In this document: one piece after another, positions 56,001-64,000 of the stretch
How the letters are laid out: each line of letters begins with the position of its first letter
Position numbering within the stretch: position 1 is the stretch's first letter
From: Meandrina meandrites
Lineage: Eukaryota; Cnidaria; Anthozoa; Scleractinia; Meandrinidae
DNA: 64,000 nt
Direction: 5' to 3'
Assembly: GCA_963693305.1 (NCBI GenBank)
Contig: OY855913.1
Location: 11,603,201-11,667,200, forward strand
Notes under the pieces: model-generated
The model's database searches: none
Told to the model about the DNA's origin: nothing
What the model saw: the letters and a program-made list of their open reading frames with translations, nothing else
Position numbers and translations under genes: made by a program

Positions 56001-59000
56001 ACAAAAAGGGAGACAGATCTGGTTTATCTCTTCACTGACGGCGGAATGAGCGACGAAAACAATGGAAATAAAGTAATAGCTTACTTTTTGTTGTTAAAAG
56101 TTAAAGTTAATTATTGAATTTTTTATCGCAGCGCGTCTGTTTTAGCCAGCAGAGAGATTTTGGTTGTTTTTTCTCCAGCTACAATCGATATTTTACAAAC
56201 TCCCAGCAAATTTTCTCTAAGAAAAATGGTCCCAGCAAGCGCTCGATCTCATTTCAAAAATTGCCAGCCAGCTCAAGTTCGGCCTGCAGAGCGGATATTT
56301 TGTCGAGCGGATCCGTTGGGTACTCCTGTCTGCTCTACTTCGCCCCTTCGCCTTCTATTTACTGCTGCCTTTTTATTCATTGCCTTGAAGCTCCATTGTG
56401 TTGCCATGGTAACCAATTCTTTTCTCTACTATTTATCTATATTTATAACTTTTTAATCCTTTTATCTTATATTTATTACGTTATAAAAGCTGTATATACG
56501 ATTATACCCTTTACTTAGCGAATTCTTACCAATTTCCAGTCTACTTTTCCTTTTCTCTTTTTAAACTCTGTTTTCATATGCAAAAACCCCATTTTTTCTT
56601 TATATACTCTACTCCTCCACTAGTACCCTTTTTCTTTTTCTTTTTTGTCATTTAACTCTTCTGCGGCTCTTCATCTTTATTATAATCTCTACACTTTTAT
56701 TGTATTTTCTACTGAATATATACTCCTTTACCTTTACGTTTTTACCCGTTTACTTTAAATTCCTTACCCCTCCTCAAATCTACTTTCTTTTTTTTTTTAA
56801 TCCCAACCTCTACTCCTCGACGGTTCTATTTCTTAATTCCAACGTCTACTCCTAGATGTTTCTTTTTCTTAATTCCAACCTCTACGCCTCGACGTTTCTA
56901 TTTCTTAATTCCAAGAAATATAACCGTCGAGGCGTAGAAAAGAATGTAGAGGCGTAGAGGTTGGAATTAAGAAATAGAATCGTCGAGGCGTAGAAAAGGA
57001 CGTAGAGGCGTAGAGGTTGGAATTAAGAAATAGAACCGTCGAGGCGTAGAAAAGAACGTAGAGGCGTAGAGGTTGGAATTAAGAACCGTCGAGGCGTAGA
57101 AAAGAACGTAGAGGCGTAGAGGTTGGAATTAAGAATTAAATAGAATCGTCGAGGCGTAGAAAAGAACGTAGAGGAGTAGAGGTTGGAATTAAGAAATATA
57201 ACCGTCGAGGCGTAGAAAAGAACGTAGAGGAGTAGAGGTTGGAATTAAGAAATAGAATCGTCGAGGCGTAGAAAAGAATGTAGAGGCGTAGAGGTTGGAA
57301 TTAAGAAATAGAACCGTCGAGGCGTAGAAAAGAACGTAGAGGTTGGAATTAAGAACCGTCGAGGCGTAGAAAAGAACGTAGAGGCGTAGAGGTTGGAATT
57401 AAGAAATATAACCGTCGAGGCGTAGAAAAGAACGTAGAGGAGTAGAGGTTGGAATTAAGAAATAGAATCGTCGAGGCGTAGAAAAGAACGTAGAGGCGTA
57501 GAGGTTGGAATTAAGAAATATAACTGTCGAGGTGTAGAAAAGAACGTAGAGGAGTAGAGGTTGGAATTAAGAAATAGAATCGTCGAGGCGTAGAAAAGAA
57601 CGTAGAGGAGTAGAGGTTGGAATTAAGAAATAGAATCGTCGAGGCGTAGAAAAGAACGTAGAGGCGTAGAGGTTGGAATTAAGAAATAGAACCGTCGAGG
57701 CGTAGAAAAGAACATAGAGGCGTAGAGGTTGGAATTAAGAACCGTCGAGGCGTAGAAAAGAACGTAGAGGCGTAGAGGTTGGAATTAAATGTAACCTATA
57801 TATAAAGGATCATAAGGATGTACGGCTATACAGCTATACGGCTATATGGCGTGGACATCTAACTTTAGACATCTACACAATGGCGTAGACATGTACGAAA
57901 AATTCTACGGAAAATTGAGTGTCCAAAAACGCGCCAGGTATAAAAAAGATTATCACCAAAAACGTGTACTTTGCCAGTATTCGCAATGGAATTATAAGGA
58001 ATTATGTGGTAAATAAAAGGTCTTCCCGCTCCTAAACGAATGTGGTGACCCCCCATTTTTAGTTCAAATTTTAAGTTCCCTTTAGGTAATCAACCAATGG
58101 GCAAAGTTTGGTTGAAAATCTATGTTCAGTTCTATTTCGGGGGAATGACCGTAAGGAAATATTCAATTGTTTACTGAAAAGTTCAATCTACTATCCAGAA
58201 AGGAAAGTTTGCTGCAGTTTGCATACAGATTCATTTCATAATAAAGTCAAACCTCCACAAATGGTCACCTCTCTACCGTGGCTACATGTACTTCCCCACC
58301 GTAGCCAGGATTGTTTGTCCTGACTGCATGTCTACCCACACACACATTTTACTCTTATTGAAACCTCTCAACAATGAAGTGTGATGGGTGGCTGTTGTAG
58401 AGAGATTTACTGAATGAAATAATTATGTTCTATAGCATAGAGATGCCTATTTAGTAAGTACATACTCTTAAGACTGCAATTTATTATTTTTTGCTGAAAG
58501 GGCATTTGTCTGACTAAGTCCCCCTCTTTGGTTGAGAAAAATAAAAATTTGATTGGATATGGCATAACTTTGAACCTTTTTTTAATTTGAAATTGTTACA
58601 GCATCAAAGTACATTCAAGAGAAGCAGTATATAATCAGATTATGATCTTCATCACTACATTTAGATATAAATTCCTCTTCAAGATGATCTTAAAAGTCAT
58701 TTTTGATTTTAAAAAAAGGCCAGACATGACATCCCACCATGGTTGGGATTTTCCCAGACATGGGCAAATTTTGGTCTGCCATTTTCCGGTGACTGACTGA
58801 GATTTGCAGTCTGATACTCTACTCTTAATGTATTGCCAACATACCTGGTGGTTTTGATTTTTTCTTTGCCAGCTTCTAAATTCTTTGGATTATTGACTAT
58901 AGTAATATTTCCTTTGTTTTTTTGTTGCAGCTAGCCCTGCTACATTTGAAACTCCCAGTACAATTCAGGGAACACCAGCCCCATCGGAAACAATCCCTGC

Positions 59001-62000
59001 TAATAACAGAGAAGCTTATGGCCCTCCACAAGGTACACACCCAGCAGAAAACAAGTCAGACAGTAAGAAAGAGGAGTCTGACTTAACACTGGATAAATTT
59101 CTATCAAAAAACACTAGTGAAGACAATGCATCATTTGAACAAATTATGGACACAGCTGTTCAGAAACACAGAGAAAAATATCAATGGCTGTATGAGAAGG
59201 AAAAAGAACAAAAAGAAAGGAAAGAGAAAATCCTGGCTTTGCCAGCTTCTGAGGAAGGTGATCAATTCAAATACGAGGACAGACCTTCAATGATAGAAAC
59301 ATGGAATTATACAAACAAAAATGTTCTAATGTACTACCCTGATGGTGTTGATGCATCTGCGCAGGAGAAAATAGACGGCAAGTATGCAAAGAGACAGAAA
59401 ATACAACATGAAAATAGCAGGTTTAAGAAGGATCCATTTCCTGACGAGTCATGTGATGGCAAGCTGGCTGCTGCTGCCGCAACTCGTTTAGCTGCAAAAC
59501 AAGGCAAGATAGGAGTGGATGGTCAGGTGCAAGGGGCAAATGAAACACCCAGAGTGAATGGGTATGGTTTTGTTGCCACACCCTCCCCTGCTCCAGGTAA
59601 TTTAATTTATTAGACAAGGCTAGTGGTCTAATGAACTCTGCACCAGAAGTCTGTTCATTAATCATTGGTAGGCTACTATTAATAGTCACAATGTAACTCT
59701 CTCCATAAGTGGTGCAATTGTTAGCAGGTCAACATGGCAAATTGCTTGGGCTTTTTTGTTGAAACATCAGTTCCATGTAGAGAGGGAAGCAATCCTCCTA
59801 GTCGTTCCATGCTACAGATCAAACTGTGGTTAAATGTTAGTCCCCAGGCTCAGATAAGACTTAAATTATTCTTCTTAAAATTCACTTGCTGAAACTACAG
59901 ATTATATTCAATTTTTTTTCCTGAGGAATAATATTTTGTTGATCATAATATTATTGTGTTCTGGTTGGTTTAATTTAGGTGTAGATGCATCACCTCTAAT
60001 GACCTGGGGCAGCATAGAAGGCACACCTTTTCGTTTGGATGGTGGTGATACCCCAGTTACAGCCACACCTGGCCCAACCTTTAAAATGCCAGAACCAAAG
60101 AAAAGAGACCAGTTAGGTCTGGCACTGGCTGACAAGGTCAATAGGAAACACAGGGAGAAACGAAGAGATGCTTTGGCAAAGGCTACAGCGTTGATTGGCA
60201 GGTAATCATGTCCTTGTCCAATTTTAACATTTTCCATTTCATTATTTCCAAATGGAGAGCATGTTGTTCTATTTTTAAACTATCCTGACAAAACACTGGG
60301 TAGTGTAACCCAACCAGTAGTTAATTTCCTATAGTTGTTTTAATGTCACAGTAAAATTGAAGTGTAGTGTCAGCTACAAAGGCTAAGGCTAAGGGCTAAG
60401 GGATTACCTACCTTGAGCTAACATACACCTGTACTATCACCAGTACCCTCAAGGGTGCCCGGTCACCGGAGGCTCCTAAGTTATGAGACAGAGTGCAGGC
60501 CACTAGTCACACTAGATTTTTGTTCAAGGAGCCTGCATGGGGACCTAAACACTGATTTTCCATTTCAAATAATTCTATAATGTCTTGATGACAGCAGACA
60601 GGTAACGATTTTAAGAAAAACGACTAATTTTTTAAATTTACAAGACATGTTTCGACAGAGCTTCTGTCATCTTCAGTTGAATGGTTTACAAAGCATGCAA
60701 AGTTGAATAATAAGTAGACGAAAATGCTAATTAAGACAAATAGTAACAACAGAACGTGAAAATGCGTGAATTAAAAGGATAATTTTAGATTAACATGGTG
60801 TAATTGTTGATTGAGGCAAGGTTGTTCTTTTTGAATATGGATAGCCTCCTTTATCTTGAGTTGAAAGCTGGTAGTGGCGTGATCTAAAATATGAAAACAA
60901 TCTATAATATGAGAGGCCTTATCTATGGCTAAGTGCTCACGTACGCGTGTGAAAAAATGTCGGGTGGTTTCGCCGACATAACAGGCATTACAGCCCGCAC
61001 AGGTAAACTTGTAAACCACACGCGAATGAAGCCCGCCGGGGATAGGGTCTTTCACACCAAAAAAGTTGCCGATCTTAAAGGAAGAAAAAACTAATTTGAT
61101 ATCTAAGTCATTACAATAGCGCTTGATTAAGTGTCGAATCTTTTTTTGAGTGACAACAGAAAAATGGCCTATGTACGGCAGCTTAAAGTAAAATGTGGGC
61201 GAAGTGGTAGGGAGGGAGACTCGGGGACAATGATTGCTATGGGTCCCAGTTATGTAACGGTTAACCACTTTTTCAATTACATGGGCAGGGAAAAGGTTCT
61301 TTTTGAGAATTTCAGTAAGTTTGGTTATGTCCTCGTGTAACCCCAACCAGGTGTTATTGATTTTGTAGGCCCTGTCAACAAGAGTCCTAATGAGACCTAC
61401 TTTGTATGAGCACGAGGTAAAGCTAAAATAATTAGTTAATAACCCAGTAAAAGTTTTCTTGCGGTAAACTCTAGTTAGAAGAGAATTAGTATCACTATTA
61501 TCAATAAGAACATCCAGAAAGGGTAATTTGCGATTAAGTTCTTTTTCCACAGTAAACCTTATGTTGGGGTGCCTAGAGTTAATATAGTCAAAAAATATAA
61601 CAGCATCGTGCTCCGAGTGAAATAAACAAAAAGTGTCATCAACATATCTGCGATAAAATAAAATTTCAGAGCCTTGAAAATTTTGCAACCAAAGTTTTTC
61701 ATGATGCCCCATAAAAAGATTGGCTAATACGGGAGCAAGGGGAGACCCCATGGCCACGCCGTCAATTTGGTCATAGAAAGAACCGTTAAATAAGAAATGG
61801 GTCTGGGCGGTGGCTACAGTGAAAAGGCTTCTAAGTTCAGGTTTACTTAACTTAAGGTCGGGATTGCCCTCGGAAATGCAATTGACCGCCAGGTCAATAC
61901 ATTCCTCAAGAGGTATGTTAGTAAAGAGACTTTCTACATCAAAAGAAACCATAAATTTACCATACATAGATAAAGATTGAATGTCCTGTACAAAAGTAAA

Positions 62001-63808
62001 AGTGTCCGTAGCACAGTGATCAGTTGGGATGTACGGCGCCAAAAGGTTGCATAGGTATTTGGCCAGGTTATAATTGTAAGTTCCAATAGAAGACACGATG
62101 GGGCGAAATGGCTAACTCAACTCCGCCATTTCGCCCCATCGTGTCTTCTATTGGAACTTACAATTATAACCTGGCCAAATACCTATGCAACCTTTTCTGT
62201 TGTCACTCAAAAAAAGATTCGACACTTAATCAAGCGCTATTGTAATGACTTAGATATCAAATTAGTTTTTTCTTCCTTTAAGATCGGCAACTTTTTTGGT
62301 GTGAAAGACCCTATCCCCGGCGGGCTTCATTCGCGTGTGGTTTACAAGTTTACCTGTGCGGGCTGTAATGCCTGTTATGTCGGCGAAACCACCCGACATT
62401 TTTTCACACGCGTACGTGAGCACTTAGCCGTAGATAAGGCCTCTCATATCTTCAAACATCTTCAAAATTCGGAACGTTGTCGCGCCTTATGTACAATAGA
62501 TTGTTTTCATATTTTAGATCACGCCACTACCAGCTTTCAACTCAAGATAAAGGAGGCTATCCATATTCAAAAAGAACAACCTTGCCTCAATCAACAATTA
62601 CACCATGTTAATCTAAAATTATCCTTTTAATTCACGCATTTTCACGTTCTGTTGTTACTATTTGTCTTAATTAGCATTTTCGTCTACTTATTATTCAACT
62701 TTGCATGCTTTGTAAACCATTCAACTGAAGATGACAGAAGCTCTGTCGAAACATGTCTTGTAAATTTAAAAAATTAGTCGTTTTTCTTAAAATTCTATAA
62801 TGACTTCAATTTCCTTGTAACTCTGTTCTACTGGCATGAAAAAACCCTTAAAAACAATTACTTCATGTCAATGTGACATGTTACAAAATTCAACAACTTC
62901 AAAAATCACGTTGTTTTTAAGTGTTTAGGACTGGAAGTAACTCCCAAATATGGAATGAAAGGTATTAGAAGCTGCTTCACATTTTGTTTTTGCTTCATTG
63001 ACGTTTTGAAGTGAATTTGAAGAAATAAAAAAAGCTTGATACAAACCAAAACACCTCATCAACAGGCCTAAAATAATGTCCCAAATGCTGTGCAGTTACC
63101 ATTATGATTTAACGTAAACTTTTATCGCTTCTTAACTTCCTTAACAATAGAAAATGTTTGCCTCTTTTGTTTTCTGTGACATTTGTTTTCTGCTGCCACT
63201 TGGATTTTTGTTATTGTCTGTTTCGTGTTTAATTATCAACGAGCATTCTCCACAGAAACTTGGTCTAATCTGGCCTCATGCCTGATAAGCTAACATTGTA
63301 GGTTGTTGACACAGTAAAAGAATTTAGCCCAACGTTTTAAACATGCATATAGTCATACAGCTATTATATTTAAGACTTCAGCCTTCATTAAGCTAATTAC
63401 TAAAACATCATGGAACAACAAATTTAATTTAATCCAGAACTGCGTAACTTGCTCTTTTACCAATAACATTTACTAGATCTGAATGCATTGCTGCCCTTTG
63501 ATGCTAGTTTATTATTGTGTGTGATTTTTATTTGCAGGAGTCCAAAAAACATGAACACAGTAGACCGTCTGGGGCAAATGTCTCCTGCTGCACAAAGATT
63601 GGCCTCGCAAAGATTAGGAATCAGAACTGGAACTGATAAATCTTTACGAGCAAGTTACACACCATCACCTGTTTATCAAAGGTCAGGAAGCTCTACTCCT
63701 GCTCATCTCGATCAATCAACTCCTGCAGCAACACCAAAGGATAGCAGTTCAACACCAGTTCAGAGTGTGTCCCTGACAGATAACCTCCTAAATCTACCAA
63801 AGCACTAA
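43377..63808 (+). CDS. ESS2: Splicing factor ESS2 homolog (DGCR14)
   Basis: Five exons join in frame to 477 aa (human 476): 43377-43493, 48565-48721, 58931-59596, 59979-60201, 63538-63808. Diagnostic stretches are VLDEETYVQ/SLNKIIQRDFFPELPKL across the first junction, SPATFETPST, LDKFLSKNTSEDNASFEQIM, YYPDGV, NGYGFVATPSPAPG, LMTWGSIEGTPFRLDGGDTP, TPGPTFKM, LRASYTPSPVYQ and SLTDNLLNLP. ESS2 is a nuclear protein found with the spliceosomal C complex. The N-terminal half is charged and coiled; the C-terminal third is rich in Ser, Thr and Pro. Three of its four introns are long (5.1, 10.2 and 3.3 kb) and carry most of the mobile DNA in the right half of the window. No coding lesion was found. Confidence 0.95.
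43797..45064. mobile_element. 1268-bp snapback transposon with arms of about 615 bp
   Basis: Arms 43797 to about 44408 and about 44447 to 45064 are inverted copies, by eye over 95% identical, around a spacer of about 38 bp. The terminus is CACAGGGAGCCCGGACAAAC. GCTAAAC is duplicated outside both ends (43790-43796 and 45065-45071; 8 bp if a shared G is counted). Each arm holds the same open frame of about 92-124 codons (43967-44341 and its mirror), but these have no known domain. The element occupies ESS2 intron 1. The superfamily is uncertain; a 7-8-bp duplication would be compatible with hAT- or P-like elements. Confidence 0.85.
45170..45310. repeat. AATAAGCGCCCCC-type iterated repeat
   Basis: Seven imperfect units of (C/T)(C/T)AATAAGCGCCCCCATT occur here. 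A second looser group, with GCGCCC and AATAAG spacing, lies at 45520-45595. The two probably form the ends of one old element. Repeated minus-strand MGALIR translation is an artefact. Confidence 0.55.
45684..46847. mobile_element. hAT5-like non-autonomous transposon, 1164 bp
   Basis: Perfect 16-bp TIRs, CAGGCCCGTAGGGTGG at 45684 and its complement ending at 46847. GAAAA is duplicated at 45679-45683 and 46848-46852. Subterminal sequence is C/G-rich (AACCCCCC, GGGGGGGG). The interior has only short frames (for example 45932-46243) without domains, so it is non-autonomous or decayed. The 5-bp duplication and CAGG ends fit hAT5. Confidence 0.7.
46853..47901. other. ESS2 intron 1 sequence with no supported feature
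   Basis: T-rich on the plus strand with several short frames lacking domains. No paired repeats were noticed apart from the elements on each side. Confidence 0.4.
47902..48343. mobile_element. 442-bp TIR element with perfect 8-bp target duplication
   Basis: The ends are CCCAGGGGGGGTACTC and GAGTACCCCCCCCTGGG; the similarity continues through AAGTATACATGA...TCATGTATACTTTG. ATCATGCC is duplicated at 47894-47901 and 48344-48351. The interior repeats ACCCAAAAAA(A/T)AC five or six times. It has no transposase. An 8-bp duplication suggests a hAT-like or similar superfamily, but the CCCAGG start is atypical. Confidence 0.75.
48799..48845. repeat. (AAT)n microsatellite at start of ESS2 intron 2
   Basis: Imperfect AAT run 77 bp after the exon 2 donor. 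Confidence 0.7.
48846..49987. other. ESS2 intron 2 sequence with no supported feature
   Basis: Two short GTCATnnGTCACGTGAC blocks (48984-49001 and 49276-49293), each containing the CACGTG palindrome, lie 290 bp apart and may be remnants of one element. No gene or RNA was recognised. Confidence 0.4.
49988..50072. repeat. (AAT)n microsatellite, about 27 units
   Basis: Long uninterrupted AAT array directly upstream of an R4/Dong-like LINE remnant. Confidence 0.9.
50073..50395 (+). pseudogene. R4/Dong-like LINE 3' remnant
   Basis: After (AAT)n, a 57-codon frame reads MWGMKTTTVPVIIGAFGLVK, then GTENYISKIPGN, LQKTVLLGTHILRRTLSIK and a stop at 50246. This resembles the extreme C-terminus, beyond the endonuclease, of REL-type LINEs of the R4/Dong group; that match is from memory. 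A 28-bp tandem duplication (AGGAGGACCCTATCCATCAA) follows the stop. The 3' tail is (AAT)n/(AGT)n at 50363-50385. Everything upstream in the element is missing, so it is inactive. Confidence 0.55.
50396..51906. other. ESS2 intron 2 sequence with no supported gene
   Basis: Contains CTTATCTCCCCA repeated at 51028 and 51079, but no clear element boundaries. Nothing coding is recognised. Confidence 0.4.
52719..53889. repeat. 68-bp satellite array, 17 copies
   Basis: The unit contains ATGTCA(G/A/T)GAGTCGTTC, ACCGCAAAGTTCACAAAGTT, AATGCAAAAGTTCGCAGCAA and AGACCCGTCGTC. ATGTC landmarks fall at 52736, 52804, 52876, 52944 and then every 68 bp to 53828; the second-to-third step is 72 bp because of a 4-bp insertion. 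Copies are over 90% alike, with shared variants marking higher-order blocks. Since 68 is not a multiple of three, the short open frames seen in it are artefacts. Confidence 0.95.
54332..54808 (-). CDS. Unidentified ORF inside the 4.4-kb element
   Basis: An ATG-initiated minus-strand frame of 158 codons. The sequence begins MTSIALKNFPFSLVQDIIPH and is rich in Ser, Lys, Tyr and Cys. I recognise no catalytic motif, zinc finger or membrane segment. It is the longest non-satellite frame in the element, so it could be a remnant of an element-encoded protein, or chance. No splice structure or promoter could be assigned. Confidence 0.25.
   Translation of the reverse strand: MTSIALKNFPFSLVQDIIPHARKYDMKLFVLSRSRCSSWLYCSYSFSKSSLLNCPYRHLWDLKTMIIVSFPGNAIKSEPAFLYQHNVRFCYVKHIIDYPQQSLTYNRLGKLQLYTYMRPKKKIDISSSQIKSNFYKRYQEECAKCSALQLSRIPLCPL
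55136..55175 (-). repeat. (GTGAA)n plus TACTTTATTTACC, LINE-tail-like
   Basis: On the minus strand this reads GGTAAATAAAGTA followed by (TTCAC)n, resembling the microsatellite 3' tail of a non-LTR element. No coding body was recognised to its right. Confidence 0.35.
56335..56800. other. Pyrimidine-rich intron sequence
   Basis: Strongly T/C-rich on the plus strand with many short ACTCCTTTACC-like motifs. No gene. Confidence 0.5.
56801..57790. repeat. 56-bp minisatellite with an orientation switch
   Basis: From about 56913 to 57788, some 15 units of about 56 bp repeat GGAATTAAGAAATAGAATCG, TCGAGGCGTAGAAAAGAACG and TAGAGGCGTAGAGGTT, with several shortened units. From 56801 to 56912 the same words occur as reverse complements (CCTCGACGTTTCTATTTCTT, AATTCCAACCTCTAC) with period about 38 bp. 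The array therefore flips direction at about 56912, making a large hairpin possible. It lies in ESS2 intron 2. Confidence 0.9.
57791..58930. other. ESS2 intron 2, 3' part
   Basis: Starts with short repeats of GGCTATA(C/T) near 57820-57850. The remainder is AT-rich and ends in the pyrimidine tract and acceptor TTTTGTTGCAG before exon 3. No gene is seen. Confidence 0.4.
60202..60608. other. ESS2 intron 4, left flank of the Penelope-like insertion
   Basis: No gene. Contains AATTCTATAATG (60571-60582), the left copy of the 12-bp duplication that brackets the Penelope-like pair, followed by about 26 bp that include GATGACAG, similar to the element's own end. Confidence 0.5.
60771..62096 (-). pseudogene. 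Penelope-like RT and GIY-YIG endonuclease, 5'-truncated
   Basis: The 441-codon frame is open. RT motifs include FMVSFDVESLFTNIPL, the VAMGSPLAPVLANLFM block and the catalytic YRRYVDDTF, followed by RKLPFLDVLI. The C-terminus has the GIY-YIG-type endonuclease: VYKFTCAGCNACYVGETTRH then FTRVREH. This order (RT then GIY-YIG) defines Penelope-like elements. About 15 residues found in the sister copy (FKHLQNSERCRALCT) are missing after DKASHI, within the endonuclease. The N-terminal part of a normal PLE protein is missing, so this copy is probably inactive. The frame has no stop codons, which suggests a young insertion. Confidence 0.85.
62151..62630 (+). pseudogene. Inverted Penelope-like copy with RT deleted, GIY-YIG retained
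   Basis: This copy runs from the RT start region straight into FSVVTQKKIRHLIKRYCNDL, so about 860 bp of RT is deleted at about 62192. Its upstream leader is also out of frame with the minus copy's start. The GIY-YIG part is complete (CAGCNACYVGETTRHFFTRV) and includes the 15 residues missing from the minus copy. Nearly all other residues are identical to the minus copy. Confidence 0.8.
62724..62760 (+). ncRNA. Hammerhead-ribozyme-like motif at the Penelope-like terminus
   Basis: ACTGAAGATGACAGAAGCTC continues into TGTCGAAACATGTC. GACAGA/TCTGTC makes a perfect 6-bp stem with loop AGC, followed by GAAAC. This resembles the hammerhead arrangement CUGANGA-stem II-GAAA known from Penelope-like termini, but the first core segment (CTGAAGAT) departs from the consensus. 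It is likely a degenerate or inactive relative. A mirror copy lies at about 60642-60678 on the minus strand. Confidence 0.4.
62803..63537. other. ESS2 intron 4, right flank
   Basis: AT-rich, no paired repeats or genes recognised. Ends with TTTTATTTGCAG, the acceptor of ESS2 exon 5. Confidence 0.4.
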
Positions 63809-64000
63809 CATTCAGACTTCTGTCATGTGGCTATGTGTTGTTCCTTGGTTTCCACTGCCCGGAAGATTGAACATGAAATTGGAACATTTAACTTATCTTC
63901 ATGTCAGCTGTCATAGCTGTGGAATCCTTGTGACCTTGATATTATACTTGAAGAATGTTGGCATTAGTAGCAAGCAAGAGAGTATACTCTCTTGTAGCAA
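63809..64000 (+). other. ESS2 3' UTR start
   Basis: Sequence after the stop codon at 63806-63808. No AATAAA appears before the window edge, so the transcript end lies further right. Confidence 0.5.

Larger units (their letters stand above)
51907..56328. mobile_element. 4.4-kb TIR element of unknown superfamily, 6-bp target duplication
   Basis: Perfect 15-bp TIRs, CAGGAGTACCCAACG at 51907 and its complement ending at 56328. TCTGCT is duplicated exactly outside (51901-51906 and 56329-56334). A second inverted pair lies subterminally: AAATATCCGCTCTGCA near 52016 and TGCAGAGCGGATATTT near 56285. Both ends are rich in CCAGC/GCTGG motifs. The interior contains the 68-bp satellite (52719-53889), an unidentified minus-strand frame (54332-54808) and a LINE-tail-like (GTGAA)n stretch near 55140. 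No transposase or integrase motif was recognised. A 6-bp duplication is unusual among DNA transposons (Polinton/Maverick and Dada are examples), but length and short TIRs do not fit an intact Polinton. Confidence 0.7.
60609..62792. mobile_element. Two Penelope-like element copies joined head-to-head
   Basis: The minus copy occupies about 60609-62112 and the plus copy about 62125-62792, around a 12-bp spacer (TAACTCAACTCC). Matching arms give GCCATTTCGCCCCATCGTGT at the centre and TTTTAAGAAAAACGACTAAT at both outer ends. The 12-bp sequence AATTCTATAATG lies on both sides (60571-60582 and 62791-62802), indicating a single insertion event. Each outer terminus carries a hammerhead-like motif. Copies differ by deletions: the plus copy lacks about 860 bp of RT, and the minus copy lacks about 45 bp in the endonuclease region. 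Neither is full-length. Confidence 0.85.

Noticed and set aside
1..64000. tRNA, rRNA and spliceosomal RNA genes
   Set aside because: GGTTTGAATCC-like and GGGTTTGAGCCC motifs (for example 42356 and 40679) were examined by eye, but no cloverleaf or snRNA structure could be supported.

Overview
This window looks like nuclear DNA from an anthozoan cnidarian, most likely a reef-building coral. The evidence is AT-rich sequence, intron-rich metazoan genes with clean GT/AG junctions, and a dense mixture of CR1-like, REL-endonuclease and Penelope-like retroelements with many short inverted-repeat DNA transposons. The taxon is inferred from gene and repeat character; no search was run.

Six conserved protein-coding genes can be reconstructed to exact exon borders. 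From left to right they are ALKBH4 (+, 1666-3306, 2 exons, 289 aa), ZNHIT2 (-, 5359-7398, 2 exons, 418 aa), ALKBH2 (+, 7574-8371, intronless, 265 aa), DNTTIP1 (+, 9897-28216, 16 exons, 372 aa), a cytosolic-type alpha carbonic anhydrase (+, 35331-39673, 8 exons, 263 aa) and ESS2/DGCR14 (+, 43377-63808, 5 exons, 477 aa). A probable first exon of a seventh gene (-, 1344-1426) diverges from ALKBH4. The reading frame is unbroken across all splice junctions of the six genes.

The left 10 kb is compact. Two AlkB-family dioxygenase genes lie 4.3 kb apart, and ZNHIT2 and ALKBH2 are head-to-head with 175 bp between start codons. From 10 kb onward introns and spacers are filled with mobile DNA. DNTTIP1 intron 1 (10.8 kb) holds a CR1-like LINE with a long intact ORF, a 1177-bp MULE-like element (68-bp perfect terminal inverted repeats (TIRs), 9-bp target-site duplication (TSD)), and two 5'-truncated LINE fragments bounded by (ATT)n. 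The 28-35 kb spacer holds several MITEs, including an inverted pair of TTAA elements.

ESS2 introns are the most mobile-element-rich part. Intron 1 holds a 1.27-kb near-perfect palindrome, a hAT5-like element and an element with an 8-bp TSD. Intron 2 (10.2 kb) holds an R4/Dong-like remnant beside (AAT)n, a 4.4-kb element of unknown superfamily carrying a 17-copy 68-bp satellite, and a 56-bp minisatellite. Intron 4 holds two Penelope-like copies joined head-to-head.

The genes do not form an operon or single pathway. Loose links exist: ALKBH2 (DNA dealkylation) and ALKBH4 are enzyme paralogues, and ZNHIT2 (U5 snRNP assembly) and ESS2 (spliceosome) both serve splicing. No new defence or metabolic system is evident. 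The most unusual content is the mobile and foldback DNA, above all the 51.9-56.3 kb element.
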